From assembly GCA_014058105.1 (NCBI GenBank), contig JACGCM010001954.1, positions 620,001-684,000 of the forward strand: 64,000 nt of DNA, written 5' to 3'. Source of the DNA: Kingdonia uniflora (taxonomy: Eukaryota > Streptophyta > Magnoliopsida > Ranunculales > Circaeasteraceae). Below the pieces are notes generated by a model, which saw only the letters and a list, made by a program, of their open reading frames with translations, was not told the DNA's origin and did not search any database. This document shows, in pieces, positions 10,991 to 21,223 of this stretch. Both the position numbers and the translations under genes were made by a program. Positions within the stretch are counted from its first letter, which is position 1. Each line of letters begins with the position of its first letter.

Positions 10991-13200
10991 CAAAGACATA
11001 AAGGAGATGAATTATATATGTCCTGTTCAGTTAATGGTGATATGACTATCATTTATTGTCGATTAATGCATGCACCGACAATATTGTTTTGTATAATCAA
11101 AAGCAATTGTCGTAAGGGTACTAAATCGGTATTTACTTTAGGTGTAATTGTAGATTAATGGAGTTAATCGACAATATCATGTGGAGATCATTTGTACCGT
11201 ATATCCATCCCTCCATATTGAACAGGGACTCCAAATTATTAAACTTAAAATAAAGTCACTACTATAAAACCCGAGTGAATATTCATTTTTTGTATAATCA
11301 AACACAAACTCCCCTTCATTAACTACAACTAATTTCATTTTGAGTGACTTACAAAATTTTCTTTCGTAGTCAACTTCTACTTAACTTCCTTATACCCAGA
11401 CAATACGTCATCATACTTCTGCTTGAGGTTTAGGTCTGGCATAGGATGATGTGATGGGACAATAACAAACTATTCAAAACATGTAGCACAACCACAATGT
11501 TACCAGAGTTACATATAATGTAGCCACAATCCAATAAAAGGTTTTGTAAACTCACATGTGTAGCTAGTAGAAGTTGTATGCCCAACTGTTTCATCAAAAG
11601 GACATTAATCTCTTTTATTGACTCGTTCTCTTTAGACTGTACACATTTGCAAAATAAATACATCACATGCCTGAATGAGTATTGGATCCCAATGAGTAAT
11701 TAGGGATTATTAACATCTACACACCACATTGCCTTCTTATTCAACTCAACAGATAAGCTCTCATTATAGCCTTCAAGGCCAAATTTTTGCCTTAGCTTTG
11801 CCCCAAAATTTGCATTTTTTCTTATAAATTATTGCACTCCAATATCTAAAATCAAAATTTTTATTATGACCATCAGGGTTTGGAATAAAATAAACAATGG
11901 AGCAAATAATGATATCTACCTAAGACCTTACCTTCGCATCTAACTACCCCAGTAGATCTGTGTACGTTATTGTACATTTCTAATGAAATACATGCTTGAG
12001 TTGCATGTCCTCCTTAATTTGATCAATGGTTTCTCTCAACAAATTACATTCAATTGTCACTGGTTAAAATGAGATGAAATAGTTATACTAGAACCCAATT
12101 AAACTGAACATGTAAACTTGAATCCAAAATAAGCTCTAAATTGTCGATTAACTATAAATTCAACAATTTCTTAGTATACCTTAGTAGGTTATTGTCAATC
12201 AGTCATACATACCCGACAATTAGGGCATTTGTCTTATGACTTAGTTGTCGATATCTCTCATAATTGACAATTATATAAAGTTGCAGATAGTGAACAATAT
12301 GTATCGTGGGAAGTATAACTAATCTTCTCTTTCAGGGCCTCTGCTAGCTTTATGCTGGCTTGAGACTCTTTATCTTTGTCTTCCTTAAGCTTTTAAAGTT
12401 CGATATTTAAGAAGGATATTTGCTAATTCAACTAGTCAGATTTGCCCTGTGTTTGCATGGTATTATGCCCAGTTGGAGACAGTGGCATGGTCATTGAGTT
12501 ATAAAAGTGGGGTATACAAGTGAACAGAATATTAGAGAATAAAAAAATTTAGTTCCTATAAGGCAAGTAAGTTAATCCATCTTAGCGTAAGATGTACTAA
12601 CCGGTGCATCATATTATTCACCAACAACTTCACATTGGTCCAAGAGCATGTCACCCTCCTCATTGACGCAGGCTTCCTTCTGTCAATAAATTCCAGATAG
12701 CCCTACATCATCATCTGCAGCCAAGTTAACAACAATGGGACATATCTTCGTCTAAGAGGTAGTGCCAAACCACTCTAAATATTCCTTCGTACATATTGTA
12801 GACCCCTCTCGCACCCTCTGCCCCTTTTCATCATTCTTCAATACCCATTCTTTCCACTTCTTCCTAGACAAACAATCAACCCACTCATACATAAGGTTGT
12901 ATTTTCTTAGCTTTTCTGAGATCCATAGGTTGGACACCTCTGGACATCTTGGCTTTGTGGGGATGCCTTGAATCCTAGTGAACTGTCGCACAACCATATT
13001 TGGGTAGTAGGACTCAACATGGTCTGGACTTGCTAACGGCCCATATAAATAAGTGATCTCCTTAAGCCCATGTATAATATCCATTTTATCTTTATATGGG
13101 TCCCATACAACCTACGCAAAATGAGTCAACTGGATTATGTTAAGAACAATCAAAGACGGGAAATACATCTAAAGAAAATATTGTGCAAACACCAAATAAA
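10991..13200. mobile_element. Left part of PMD-carrying outer transposon
   Basis: This stretch is AT-rich and scattered with short TGTCGA/TCGACA-type repeats (11045-11200, 12140-12290). It ends with a PMD exon on the minus strand. The same repeat type recurs at 34493-34520 and 35270-35640 on the other side of CACTA-A, so both belong to one older element. The ends of the outer element could not be fixed: no TIR pair is seen by eye. A CACTA-like cactactataaaa at 11252 is a weak candidate. No gene is seen at 11000-12650 apart from short frames. Confidence 0.45.
12752..13115 (-). pseudogene. Plant mobile domain (PMD) C-terminal exon
   Basis: After a probable splice acceptor near 13115, the minus-strand frame reads VVWDPYKDKMDIIHGL. 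It continues through MVVRQFTRIQGIP, WKEWVLKNDEKGQ and EYLEWFGTTS, and stops near 12752. The VRQF-x-IP, W and EYxxWF pattern is the C-terminal half of the plant mobile domain, a transposon-derived family also found in MULE-type elements. The 5' part of the gene is separated by the CACTA-A insertion at 13201-34232; upstream exon candidates lie at 34250-35108. This exon's frame is intact, but the gene is split. Confidence 0.6.
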
Positions 13201-13281
13201 CACTACAAGAAAATGGGGCAGTTGCCACAGTAGACATTTAGCTTTTGCCACTGCTTTTTCTGTGACAAGCTACCACTAATA

Positions 13282-13359
13282 ATGTAGTGGCTACAAGACT
13301 GAAACGGTGGCCAAAAGTTTATGTAGTGGCTACAAGACTGAAACGGTGGCCAAAAGTTT
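13282..13359 (+). repeat. Perfect 39-bp tandem duplication in CACTA-A left subterminal region
   Basis: Two identical 39-bp units (13282-13320 and 13321-13359) begin atgtagtggctacaagactg and end ggccaaaagttt. The unit contains the gtagtgg/ggccaaaag words that also occur in the right subterminal repeats. These are candidates for transposase binding sites. Confidence 0.9.
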
Positions 13360-14512
13360 ATCAATCTAAAATGAAACTGATGACGACTGTGCTTATTTAA
13401 CAAAACCGTGGGAAAAGGGTAAAAGAGGCGTGGCAAGAAAGTGTGCGGATTATATCAGCTCGCGCCTTGTATTTCAAAACAAGTAAATTTCACCTCCTCC
13501 TTTACTGATCTTCTCCTTAACCAATTCAATTTGTTGAACCAAGACTCAATTTTCTATCCTGTTAGCGTTTTGGTCTTTTCCTTTACCTGATTTCATCTTC
13601 CACACCAATACCATATTTTAAGAAGGATTTGAGCACCAAATTGGGATTGATTTGGAGGAAAAGAAGTAGATAGATGTAAATTCCAACCCCCCTCTTTGTG
13701 TACTTAGATTCGACGCTTCAGACTAGCAAATCGGGTAGGTAATTTAACATTCGTTTTAGCTTAAGTTATTAGTTGTTTGGTTAGGGTTTTGAATTTGTAG
13801 TTCTAAGATTTTCTAATTGCTAAAATTCATGGATTTGTGGGTAGTTGGGGGTTTCGTTCTTTTCTAGATATGGGTTTAAGTTAGGTAAGTAATGCTTCAA
13901 AGTAAACTCTCTTGTTTTGGAGTTTTTTGAGTTGTTTGGAACAATTTAAGTTCATGGTGATTTATGGGTTTTACATTGAAGTAAGTTTTAGGGTTAGATT
14001 TAGTCGGCATAGATTCTGTAGTTGGAATATTGAGGGTTTGGAATTTTTGGATATATTATCTGATTTGTCAATTTGATTGTAGAGTTTGTTGCTTACATGG
14101 TTGTAGAGTTTGTTGCTTGGTTCATGTACTTGTTTACTTTTCTGTTTTCGGAATATCTTGCCATTTTTTCAGCCTTTTTGTCGTTCTATTGGTCTGTTAG
14201 TACTGTGATTTTTGCTTGTTTACTGACTTTCTTCTTCAACATTGCTTGTAGTTTCTTATTCATGGTTTTTAAGCAATGTGGGGTTTGGTGGTTTGCCTTT
14301 ATAATGGTTATAGGAGAACTGCTCTCTCGGCGAATTTTAGTGCCGTTTTGACATGGACAACGTATTGGTTTTAGTTACCTTGTTTCAGGCGGGAGTTGGA
14401 CTCAAAAATTAGGTCCTCCAACGCCAGAGAGATTGAGAACATCCTGAGCTACCTTTCACCTCTATCACGCTCCATCCTCACACATTATTTCCCAGTCTCG
14501 CATTTTTCATAA
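13360..14512 (+). other. Non-coding leader upstream of RRP41 copy
   Basis: No gene is seen. A pyrimidine-rich tract at about 13490-13600, a donor-like gtaggtaattt near 13735 and an acceptor ttgtttcag near 14388 look like a captured 5' UTR with its intron. The T-rich 14073-14340 frame is intron-like. The leader may have come with the RRP41 copy. Confidence 0.35.
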
Positions 14513-15237
14513 ATGGAGTACGTGAGCCCTGAAGGACTTCGCTTAAATGGACGTCACCTATGGAGATGAGGCAAATACGAGCAGAAATAGGAGCAGTGGG
14601 AAAGGCTGACGGCTCTGCTATTTTTGAGATGGGAAGCACCAAAGTAATTGCTGCAGTATATGGACCTAGAGAGGTCCAGAACTGGAGCCAGTAAATTAAT
14701 GACAAAGCGCTGGTGCGATGCAAGTATAGCATGGCTAATTTTAGTACCGGAGACCGAATGAGAAAACAAAAGGGGGATAGGCGATCTACAGAGATATCTC
14801 TTGTCATTCGCCAAACCATGGAAGCTTGTATATTGACGCACTTGATGCCTCGTTCACAGATTGATATATTTGTCCAAGTTCTTCAAGCTGATGTAGGAAC
14901 AAGATCTGCTTGCATAAATGCCGCAACATTGGCACTTGCAGATGCTGGGATTCCAATGTGTGATCTTGTAACTTCGTGTAGTGCTGGATATCTCAGCAGC
15001 ACTCCTTTGCTTGATTTGAATTATGTAGAAGATAGCGCTGGAGGCGCCGATGTTACTGTAGGAATTCTAGCTAAGTTGGATAAAGTTACACTACTTCAGA
15101 TGGATGCGAAACTACTTATGGATACCTTTGAAAATGTTATGCAACTCGCTGTAGAAGGGTGCAAAGCAATAGAAAATTATATTCCTGAAGTACTGTTAGA
15201 GAACACGAATAAACTTGAGCACCGACGTAGTGTATAG
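14513..15237 (+). pseudogene. RRP41: Exosome subunit RRP41 copy, frameshifted
   Basis: RRP41 is an RNase PH-fold subunit of the nuclear/cytoplasmic exosome ring. The copy starts [14 protein letters not shown] at 14513. It runs through [51 protein letters not shown] and SQIDIFVQVLQAD to a stop at 15235-15237. Allowing for one missing base, the length equals the usual 241 residues. Two lesions are visible: a 1-bp loss in the cgtcacc stretch near codon 14 (CGTCGACC expected), and TAA replacing a Gln codon near 14692 (agccagtaaattaat). The 174-codon remainder from 14713 is open. Substitutions such as Gly to Val in LQADVGTRS hit the conserved ring-face loop. No intron interrupts the coding part, which suggests either a retrocopy or an intron-poor parent. 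It lies inside CACTA-A. Confidence 0.88.
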
Positions 15238-15880
15238 CTTCAGGCAGGCATGCTTTACAGCCAGTGTTGTCAATTTTGTGCTAAGAACTGCTCAAATTTC
15301 CGCCCTTAAACTCCAGATTCTCCATTTTACTTCCTGTACTTCACATTTTATAGCTGCCCTCTTCAGAAATGAAAGATTCAACCCCAAGAAAAGGACTGTA
15401 GAGGATAATAGTGTTTGGTTGTTTCATTGCATATCTTATATTTTCTCTAACGGTTGTTTTTGGTTCATAGATAATTCTATAGATGTGTTGATCTAAAAAG
15501 AAAAAAAAAGTTACCTTTTTTCACAAAAATATAATGAAGAGAATGCTCACTATAAGGTTCTGCTGAACTCAAAGATTCTTGAGTTCACCATAAAACTCGT
15601 GATTCAAACGTAGATTATCCAATTGGACACTAACTCCCATACTCCATCATATTGCATTGTTTCTGGATTTGGTGCTGGCGTTTCTGTACCAAGGTGAGTT
15701 AATTTCATTGTTACTTTTTTAATATCTTTTCGTGTTAATCAAGCACTATAACTCCTAGCATCTCTCTCTAAAACGCTTTCATTGCGTATTTTTACAAGTT
15801 GGGGTTGTTATCTGTTGCAGAGAGGGAGAGAACGGTTTAGTGGGAATGTAGAGAGGAAGAGAGGGTTTCAAGACTCAGTT
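15238..15880 (+). other. RRP41 3' region and VIN3-like leader
   Basis: No gene is seen. The first part resembles a 3' UTR of the RRP41 copy. A possible leader intron runs from aag/gtgagttaat (15691) to gttgcag (about 15820). It is followed by the purine-rich leader of the VIN3-like copy and ATG 15881. Confidence 0.4.
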
Positions 15881-17442
15881 ATGGATTCCTCTTTAAAGGG
15901 ATATGCACTCGATCCTTCTAAATGCAGTAAAATGACTATAGAGGAAAAAGGAGAACTAATCTACCAGATATCAGAGTGGTCAAATGATGCTGCAGAGATG
16001 CTTCAATCATTAAGTTGGCCAGAACTTCTACAAATACTACGTGCTGAGATGGGCAAGGATAGAAAGTATACTGGAATGATAGAACATCTTTTGAGTATTA
16101 TATCTGAGAAAAAATCCAGAAAACAAGTGCTTGAAGCAGATCCTGAAGGAAAACCTACATATCCAAACAATCAAACTACTGTCAAGAGGCAGAGGAAAAC
16201 TTATACTCCTTCACGGCTTCCCATTGCAACAAATGGGGATCTAAACACTAAATACTGTGAAAACTCATCTTGTAGAGCTACCCTACACCAAGAAGAAACT
16301 TTCTGCAAATGGTGTTCTTGTTGCATGTGTTACAAATACGACGATAACAAAGATCCTAGTCTATGGTTGGTTTGTAGCTCAGAGCCTCCTTGTGAAAGTG
16401 ATTCATGTTGGATGTCATATCATCTAGAATGTGCTCTTAAGGATAAAAGAGCTGGCATTGCTAAGGAAACACACCAAGAGGGATTGGATGGGAGCTATAA
16501 TTGTATATCTTGCAGAAAAGTGAACGACTTGCTTGGATGTTGGAGGAAACAACTAATGATGGCGAATGATATTCGTCGAGTAGATACTCTTTGTTATCGT
16601 GTCTCAGTCAGCCAAAAGCTTCTCCTTGGAACCAAAAAGTACCCAAAGCTAATTGAGATTGTGGAGACTACAGCAAAGAAGCTCGAGACTGAAGTAGGAC
16701 CTGGGAAGCTAAACTTTCAACGAAGGTCAATTTGAACAAAATTGCGATGAGTGTGGCAGTAGAAGAAGGAGATTAAAGCCCTACAACAAACAGTAACAGC
16801 CTTTCTAATCCATCTTTAGAGGGAGATGAATCCAATAACATCTCTGGGTACAATGGCAAGATTGGGAAGGAAGGGACACTGGTGGAATCAGTTTCTGTAT
16901 TGGATGACAAACATATTACAGTTAAAGAAGAGTCCGAGAGAGATTCCATGAAATCGACCATTGGAAACCTGGTGGTTTCTGATATAGTGGGACCTAAAAA
17001 ACATTCACTTGAAGGTCAACCAGTCGAAGAGATGAACATTGATAATGGATTAAACCACACTAAGAAGAAAGATGAGATTGTGCCATTCAGACATAGTGGA
17101 CCCGATGCAAATCCTATTACTCCCTACAAGATGGAGATTTTGAGAGATAAGTGTAGTAGCTATTGCAAGAAGAGAAGTGAGGCATCATGTGAAGTAGAGC
17201 ACATCAAAGATGGATCTACCGACGGAGAGTACGAGCATTTTCTGAAGATGATCAGACAGTTGGAATGTGAGGGTCACATTGAAAAGAGCTTTAGGGTGAA
17301 GTTCCTAACGTGGTATAGTTTGCAAGCTAACTCAGGGGATAAGAGAGTTGTGAAGGTGTTTGTCGACATATTTACCAATGATCCATCGTGTCTTGCAGGG
17401 CAACTAGTTGACACTTTCATGGAAAAGATATCTAGAAAGTGA
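15881..17442 (+). pseudogene. VIN3-like (VEL family) PHD protein copy lacking the FNIII domain
   Basis: VEL proteins (VIN3, VRN5/VIL1, VEL1/VIL2) join Polycomb PRC2 to silence genes such as FLC in the nucleus. The first frame (15881-16735, 284 codons) has a helical N-terminal region, a basic stretch [14 protein letters not shown], and the atypical PHD/VEL zinc region. The zinc region lies at residues about 125-215 ([61 protein letters not shown]). After a break at 16735-16880 a second frame resumes and ends in the C-terminal VID domain (RQLECEGHIEKSFRVKFLTW, SLAGQLVDTFMEKI). The fibronectin-III domain expected between them is absent: the text jumps from ETEVGPGK to the pre-VID linker. This is a broken, internally deleted copy inside CACTA-A. 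It is followed directly by a ubiquitin-protease fragment on the same strand. Confidence 0.88.
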
Positions 17443-17454
17443 CCACCACCAGGT

Positions 17455-18196
17455 TCATGAAACAGAACACTGCTACTTTCCTGGTTCATGTTCCAATCGA
17501 TGATGATTCTACTGATTTTCAACATTCAGACAAAGTTAAATTAATGAAAGCGCCTAGACCTGGACTGATGGACAACTCTCATCTAATTGTAAATGGAAGT
17601 GAGGGCGAAAGTCATGTTTTGGAGCTAATACAAACTCTGATGGAAGGGTGTGATTATGTTTTGGCTCCTCAAGATGTTTGGAAAAAGCTTCACTACTGGT
17701 AATAATAATAAAATATGTTTACCCCTTTAGAACGAGACATTTATTATAGAATTTTTTATTTACATCCCAATGAAAACTTGTAAGGTCATCATGTTCTTGT
17801 CTTTTGATGCTTAGCTTGCTGTGGTTTATAAACTGATGTTAGTACGGCCGCTTTTCAAGTTTTAAGGTGTATCATTGTTCTCCTGTAGTTTGCTTGATTC
17901 TCTCTTACAGTATGGCTCACACTTAACTAAATTTATTGTCTTAGTAGCATTTCAAGCTTCGTCATGTGTTTGTATGTCGACCATCTTCATCTTTTCTACA
18001 TATGTTTCCATCGTTTGCTCATATGTTTTGGTTTATTCGTCTTCCTGCAGGTACAAAGGGGGGGCCAGAATTACCTAGAAGAATGATTCAACAAAGTTCT
18101 CAGATCAGGTCATTTAGTGTGGAAGTTTACCCTCTTCGTCTCCAACTAACTGATGCTAGAGATAATAAACAATTTGTTATTCATATAAGTAAAAAG
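17455..18196 (+). pseudogene. Ubiquitin-specific protease N-terminal (DUSP) fragment, two exons
   Basis: Exon A (to 17698) reads HVPIDDDSTDFQ, then RPGLMDNSHLIVNG, LMEGCDYVLAPQDVWKKLH. Exon B (18051-18196) reads YKGGPELPRRMIQQ, then SFSVEVYPLRLQLTDARDNK and ISKK. The GT at 17699 and the AG at 18049-18050 join them in frame through W-Y-K-G-G, the typical DUSP-domain end of plant UBP5/UBP8-type deubiquitinases. The intron is kept, so capture was at DNA level. The catalytic Cys/His boxes are absent. The frame opens within bases of the VIN3-like stop, so a spliced chimeric transcript is conceivable; no function is claimed. Confidence 0.8.
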
Positions 18197-20150
18197 GTAC
18201 TGTACCCTTGTTTGTTTATTTCATTCCAAAATGTTTGATAGCTATAAAATGGTACTTCAAAAGCGTTGGGCTTGTGGCACTCCCGATAATAGGGCATGTC
18301 TGTTCCCATACTTTATAGTCGCAACCCTTATCAAATTTAATGTTAAAAAGTGATTTTTTTATGTATGGATATAGAAATATACGGAGTCTTTCATAAGTGC
18401 AGCTTCACCGCACCAAACATCCTCCCAAGATCTTGTCCTGTCTCTTCTATGTTTCAGTGTCACTAGGCTAGTTTTGCATCTCAACTCCTAGATGGTCTGT
18501 AAGACCCACTTTCCACACAGTGCAATTGTAAAGCCACTAAACTTCAGACTATCAGCAACCTATGACCTCACCATATTTGCTATATGACACCGTCAGACTA
18601 ACTCAACCCAAATCTCCAAAGTTATAAGTAAAGTTTGGGAAACATGGATCAGGCTTGAAAATGGTCCAAATTAATAAAGAGCAGGAAACATAGATTGGGC
18701 GGGAAAAATAGCCACTAATAAAGAATAAGAAACATAGATTAGGCGTGAATGAGATCACCTGAGATGAGAATGAAAATAGGAAATTAAAGGCAAAGAGAGA
18801 AATAACAATGTTTGTCAAATATACAAATGAAAGGCTAGAAGTACCACGACATTACCCCTATCAGAGTTCAAAGATCCAGTCGCTGATGCTGAAATATGAT
18901 GAAACTGCCATGCTTTCACCAAAAAGGGGTTACTCACTTGTTCACCATGTACCTCGCTAAACTTCAACCATGTGTATTAACCGCTTCCCAAACTAGATTC
19001 TTCGGGATAGGATTAGTGATGTCCCAAGCCTGCAATGCAGAGGTCCTAAGAGTCCCAATCATCAAAACATTAGCCTCCAAGAAAGAAACACTCAAGGCAA
19101 GTTGTGCTTCTTGCAAAGTTCTCTCACATATGGGGATATCTTCCTAAGGTTACACCTTGGCAACCTGGGGCACAAATGATGCTCAATTTGATACTGTAAA
19201 CCACCATGAAATCAATCCATCCAAGACGGGCATGTGATCTCCAGCGTTCCAGTGACTATTTGTTAGAAGAGATGATAATGACGTGGGACCATATTTTGCT
19301 TGGAACATTACAGGAACATATAGAGGTGATTTTTTTTCCTTATTCATTTTCCAATGATTTAATTATTTAGTAATTGTTAGATAGCAGCTCCTGCTTGTTA
19401 GGGCTTTTGATGGATGGAGTTCACTTTCTTATTTTGAACCTTTTCTTAATCAAAAACACTTATTTTTTTCATTAATAAGTTATGTTGATGGTTCTGCTGT
19501 CATATAACGATCATCTACTCTAGTTATGTGTCTCCTGTTAACTATTTTTTTCTTTGGCTATCCAAGATTATATTTCTTCTTTTTATAAAAGTTGTGCAAC
19601 TTGTCTGACTTTGGAAATGTGGTCAAGCTAACTGTACTAAAATGATTTCTATCCATTGAGTGTCTAAACTGCAGCAACATTTCATTTTACTTTTTTGCTT
19701 TGTTTCTTCTTAATGTGTCAGGCATTCATTTGTACTTATGCCCTTTTTTTTCTTGTGCTTATTTTCTTTGTAATGCGCTTATGTACAGGCTGGCTGGTAT
19801 TTTCTTCTTCATATGTGGATCATGTTAGATACTTAAATAAGAATGCTAAAGATCAGGTCTTTGAGTATTTTTTATTTAATTAGTATCTTATGTGTTTGTC
19901 TCATAACATTTGTTGTGTTTTGTTTGATGCAGGAAGCTGGAGCTTCCAAGATTTAGCCAATAACTCTTTACGGTTTCCAGATTTCAATAAATCTGATGGA
20001 ATTTCCGTCTTCGAGTTAGTGAGTACTCCAACAAAGATAAATGGAGTACATTATGTTCAGGTTAGTAGGATGTTTGGTTTATATTGGGTGTGCTAACTTT
20101 ATCCAGTTTCTCAATTCTTCTGTTAATATAATAGCAGGTATACACGTTCT
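18197..20150 (+). other. Captured intron/exon-like stretch, origin unrecognised
   Basis: No family is recognised. Exon-like pieces with plausible splice sites are 19209-19325 (DYLLEEMIMTWDHILLG, then gtgat) and 19933-20058 (acceptor gatgcag; SWSFQDLANNSLRFPDF; GISVFELVSTPTKINGVHYV, then gttag). They lie on the + strand between the UBP and MOR1 fragments and could be further captured exons. The segment 18240-18900 has no coding signal. Confidence 0.3.
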
Positions 20151-20645
20151 TTAGAGGCAATTTTTTATCACTCCTTGGGTGTATACTTTCCTATTTTCCT
20201 TCGAGCGCGTAAGTAACTTTATTTCCTTTCTGAAAGTGGGATGAGATAGGCCATTTTTTGATGTTATAGATGGCCTAAGTGGCTTCAAGCCACTGACATC
20301 AATTGTGTTGTTGTCAGCTGTCAGAGGAGAAAACTTATTTTTTTCAACAGAAGTACTCTTGGAGCTTTTAATAGGTGGTATACTCGAAAGGACATGTTTG
20401 GTATTGATGCTTTTGTGAGTGCTAGATGTAGCTGTCCATTCCTGTAATCGAGCAGAATGATTTTCCAAACTGGAAATATTATGAGTTTTATCAGCCTTCT
20501 GACTTATAATAGGCACACTTCTTGTTACAGCTTGGTCATTTGATTTTAATGCATCTACATGGTGATTCTCAGCATATTGCCAAATCTTTCTAGTTAGCAT
20601 GTGCTTGATCAACCGTTCGTTATTTATCACTTGTAAACTGTACAC
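20151..20645 (-). CDS. Unrecognised 164-codon minus-strand frame
   Basis: This is a continuous frame with a polar, Ser/Thr/Lys-rich composition (RLIKHMLTRKIWQYAENH near the start; SSTHKSINTKHVLSSIPP). No domain is recognised. Its length and composition are unusual for the surrounding AT-rich DNA, so it may be another captured exon, here antisense to the other fragments. There is no ribosome or splice evidence. It could also be chance. Confidence 0.3.
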   Translation of the reverse strand: MYSLQVINNERLIKHMLTRKIWQYAENHHVDALKSNDQAVTRSVPIISQKADKTHNISSLENHSARLQEWTATSSTHKSINTKHVLSSIPPIKSSKSTSVEKNKFSPLTADNNTIDVSGLKPLRPSITSKNGLSHPTFRKEIKLLTRSKENRKVYTQGVIKNCL

Positions 20646-20798
20646 TCAACTGACTTATTATCGGAACAATGATGAGAACCTATTCCTCATGTGCTCACGT
20701 TGATTTTTGAATTTCCCCTTGACACTTTTACTTTTAAATATTAATGTTGAGAGGGAACCTGAAAAAATGTCTCTTCTTTTCCTTTTTGATTGACCTTT

Positions 20799-21223
20799 GC
20801 AGAGTACAGAAAGTTCTTTTCCAAGAAAATCTGCAGCAAGTATGCTTTGTGGGAAGAAACCCGTACAAGCATCTGGATCTCTTGTATGTTACCATAATGA
20901 CTAAATTCATTTGGGCAGTTCTTACTATACATAATAATTTGAGTTTTTTTAGACTACCCCACACATTTTGACAAGAATTCCCCTTAAGAGTACTGGTAAT
21001 ATTGGAATTTTAGTCAAAACTCGGGGCATCTTTTGTCTAATGCGTGTGAGGAATTTGAATAACCACTTTCTTTCTTCATACTCTTTCTCCTCTCTTCATT
21101 TGATGACTGGAGATTCGCTATCTTTTTATTACCATTTTTTAAGTTCAATTTACTGTTTTCAGTCGATTAACAAGAAAAGTGGTTCAGCTAAATCGGGTGC
21201 TAGCAGGGAAGGAGAGGGAGGGT
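20799..21223 (+). pseudogene. MOR1/XMAP215 microtubule-associated protein fragment, left part
   Basis: Two exon pieces are seen. At 20799-20878, after ctttgcag, the reading is STESSFPRKSAASMLCGKKP. At 21163-21223, after ttttcag, it is SINKKSGSAKSGASREGEGG. This is the Ser/Lys-rich linker before a TOG domain in plant MOR1/GEM1 proteins, which promote microtubule growth. The second exon is cut by the LINE at 21224 and continues at 32831. Introns are present, so capture was from genomic DNA. Confidence 0.65.
21206..21223 (+). repeat. Left target-site duplication of LINE-1
   Basis: GGGAAGGAGAGGGAGGGT is matched, with one inserted and one lost base, by GGGAAAGGAGAGGGAGGT at 32831-32848. The MOR1-like reading frame resumes across it (EGEGG then GQLKASGSVEHEDVK). 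Confidence 0.75.

Noticed and set aside
11252..11270. CACTACTATAAAA as a possible left end of the outer element
   Set aside because: No matching inverted right end or 3-bp duplication was found, and outer-type tgtcga repeats also lie to its left.
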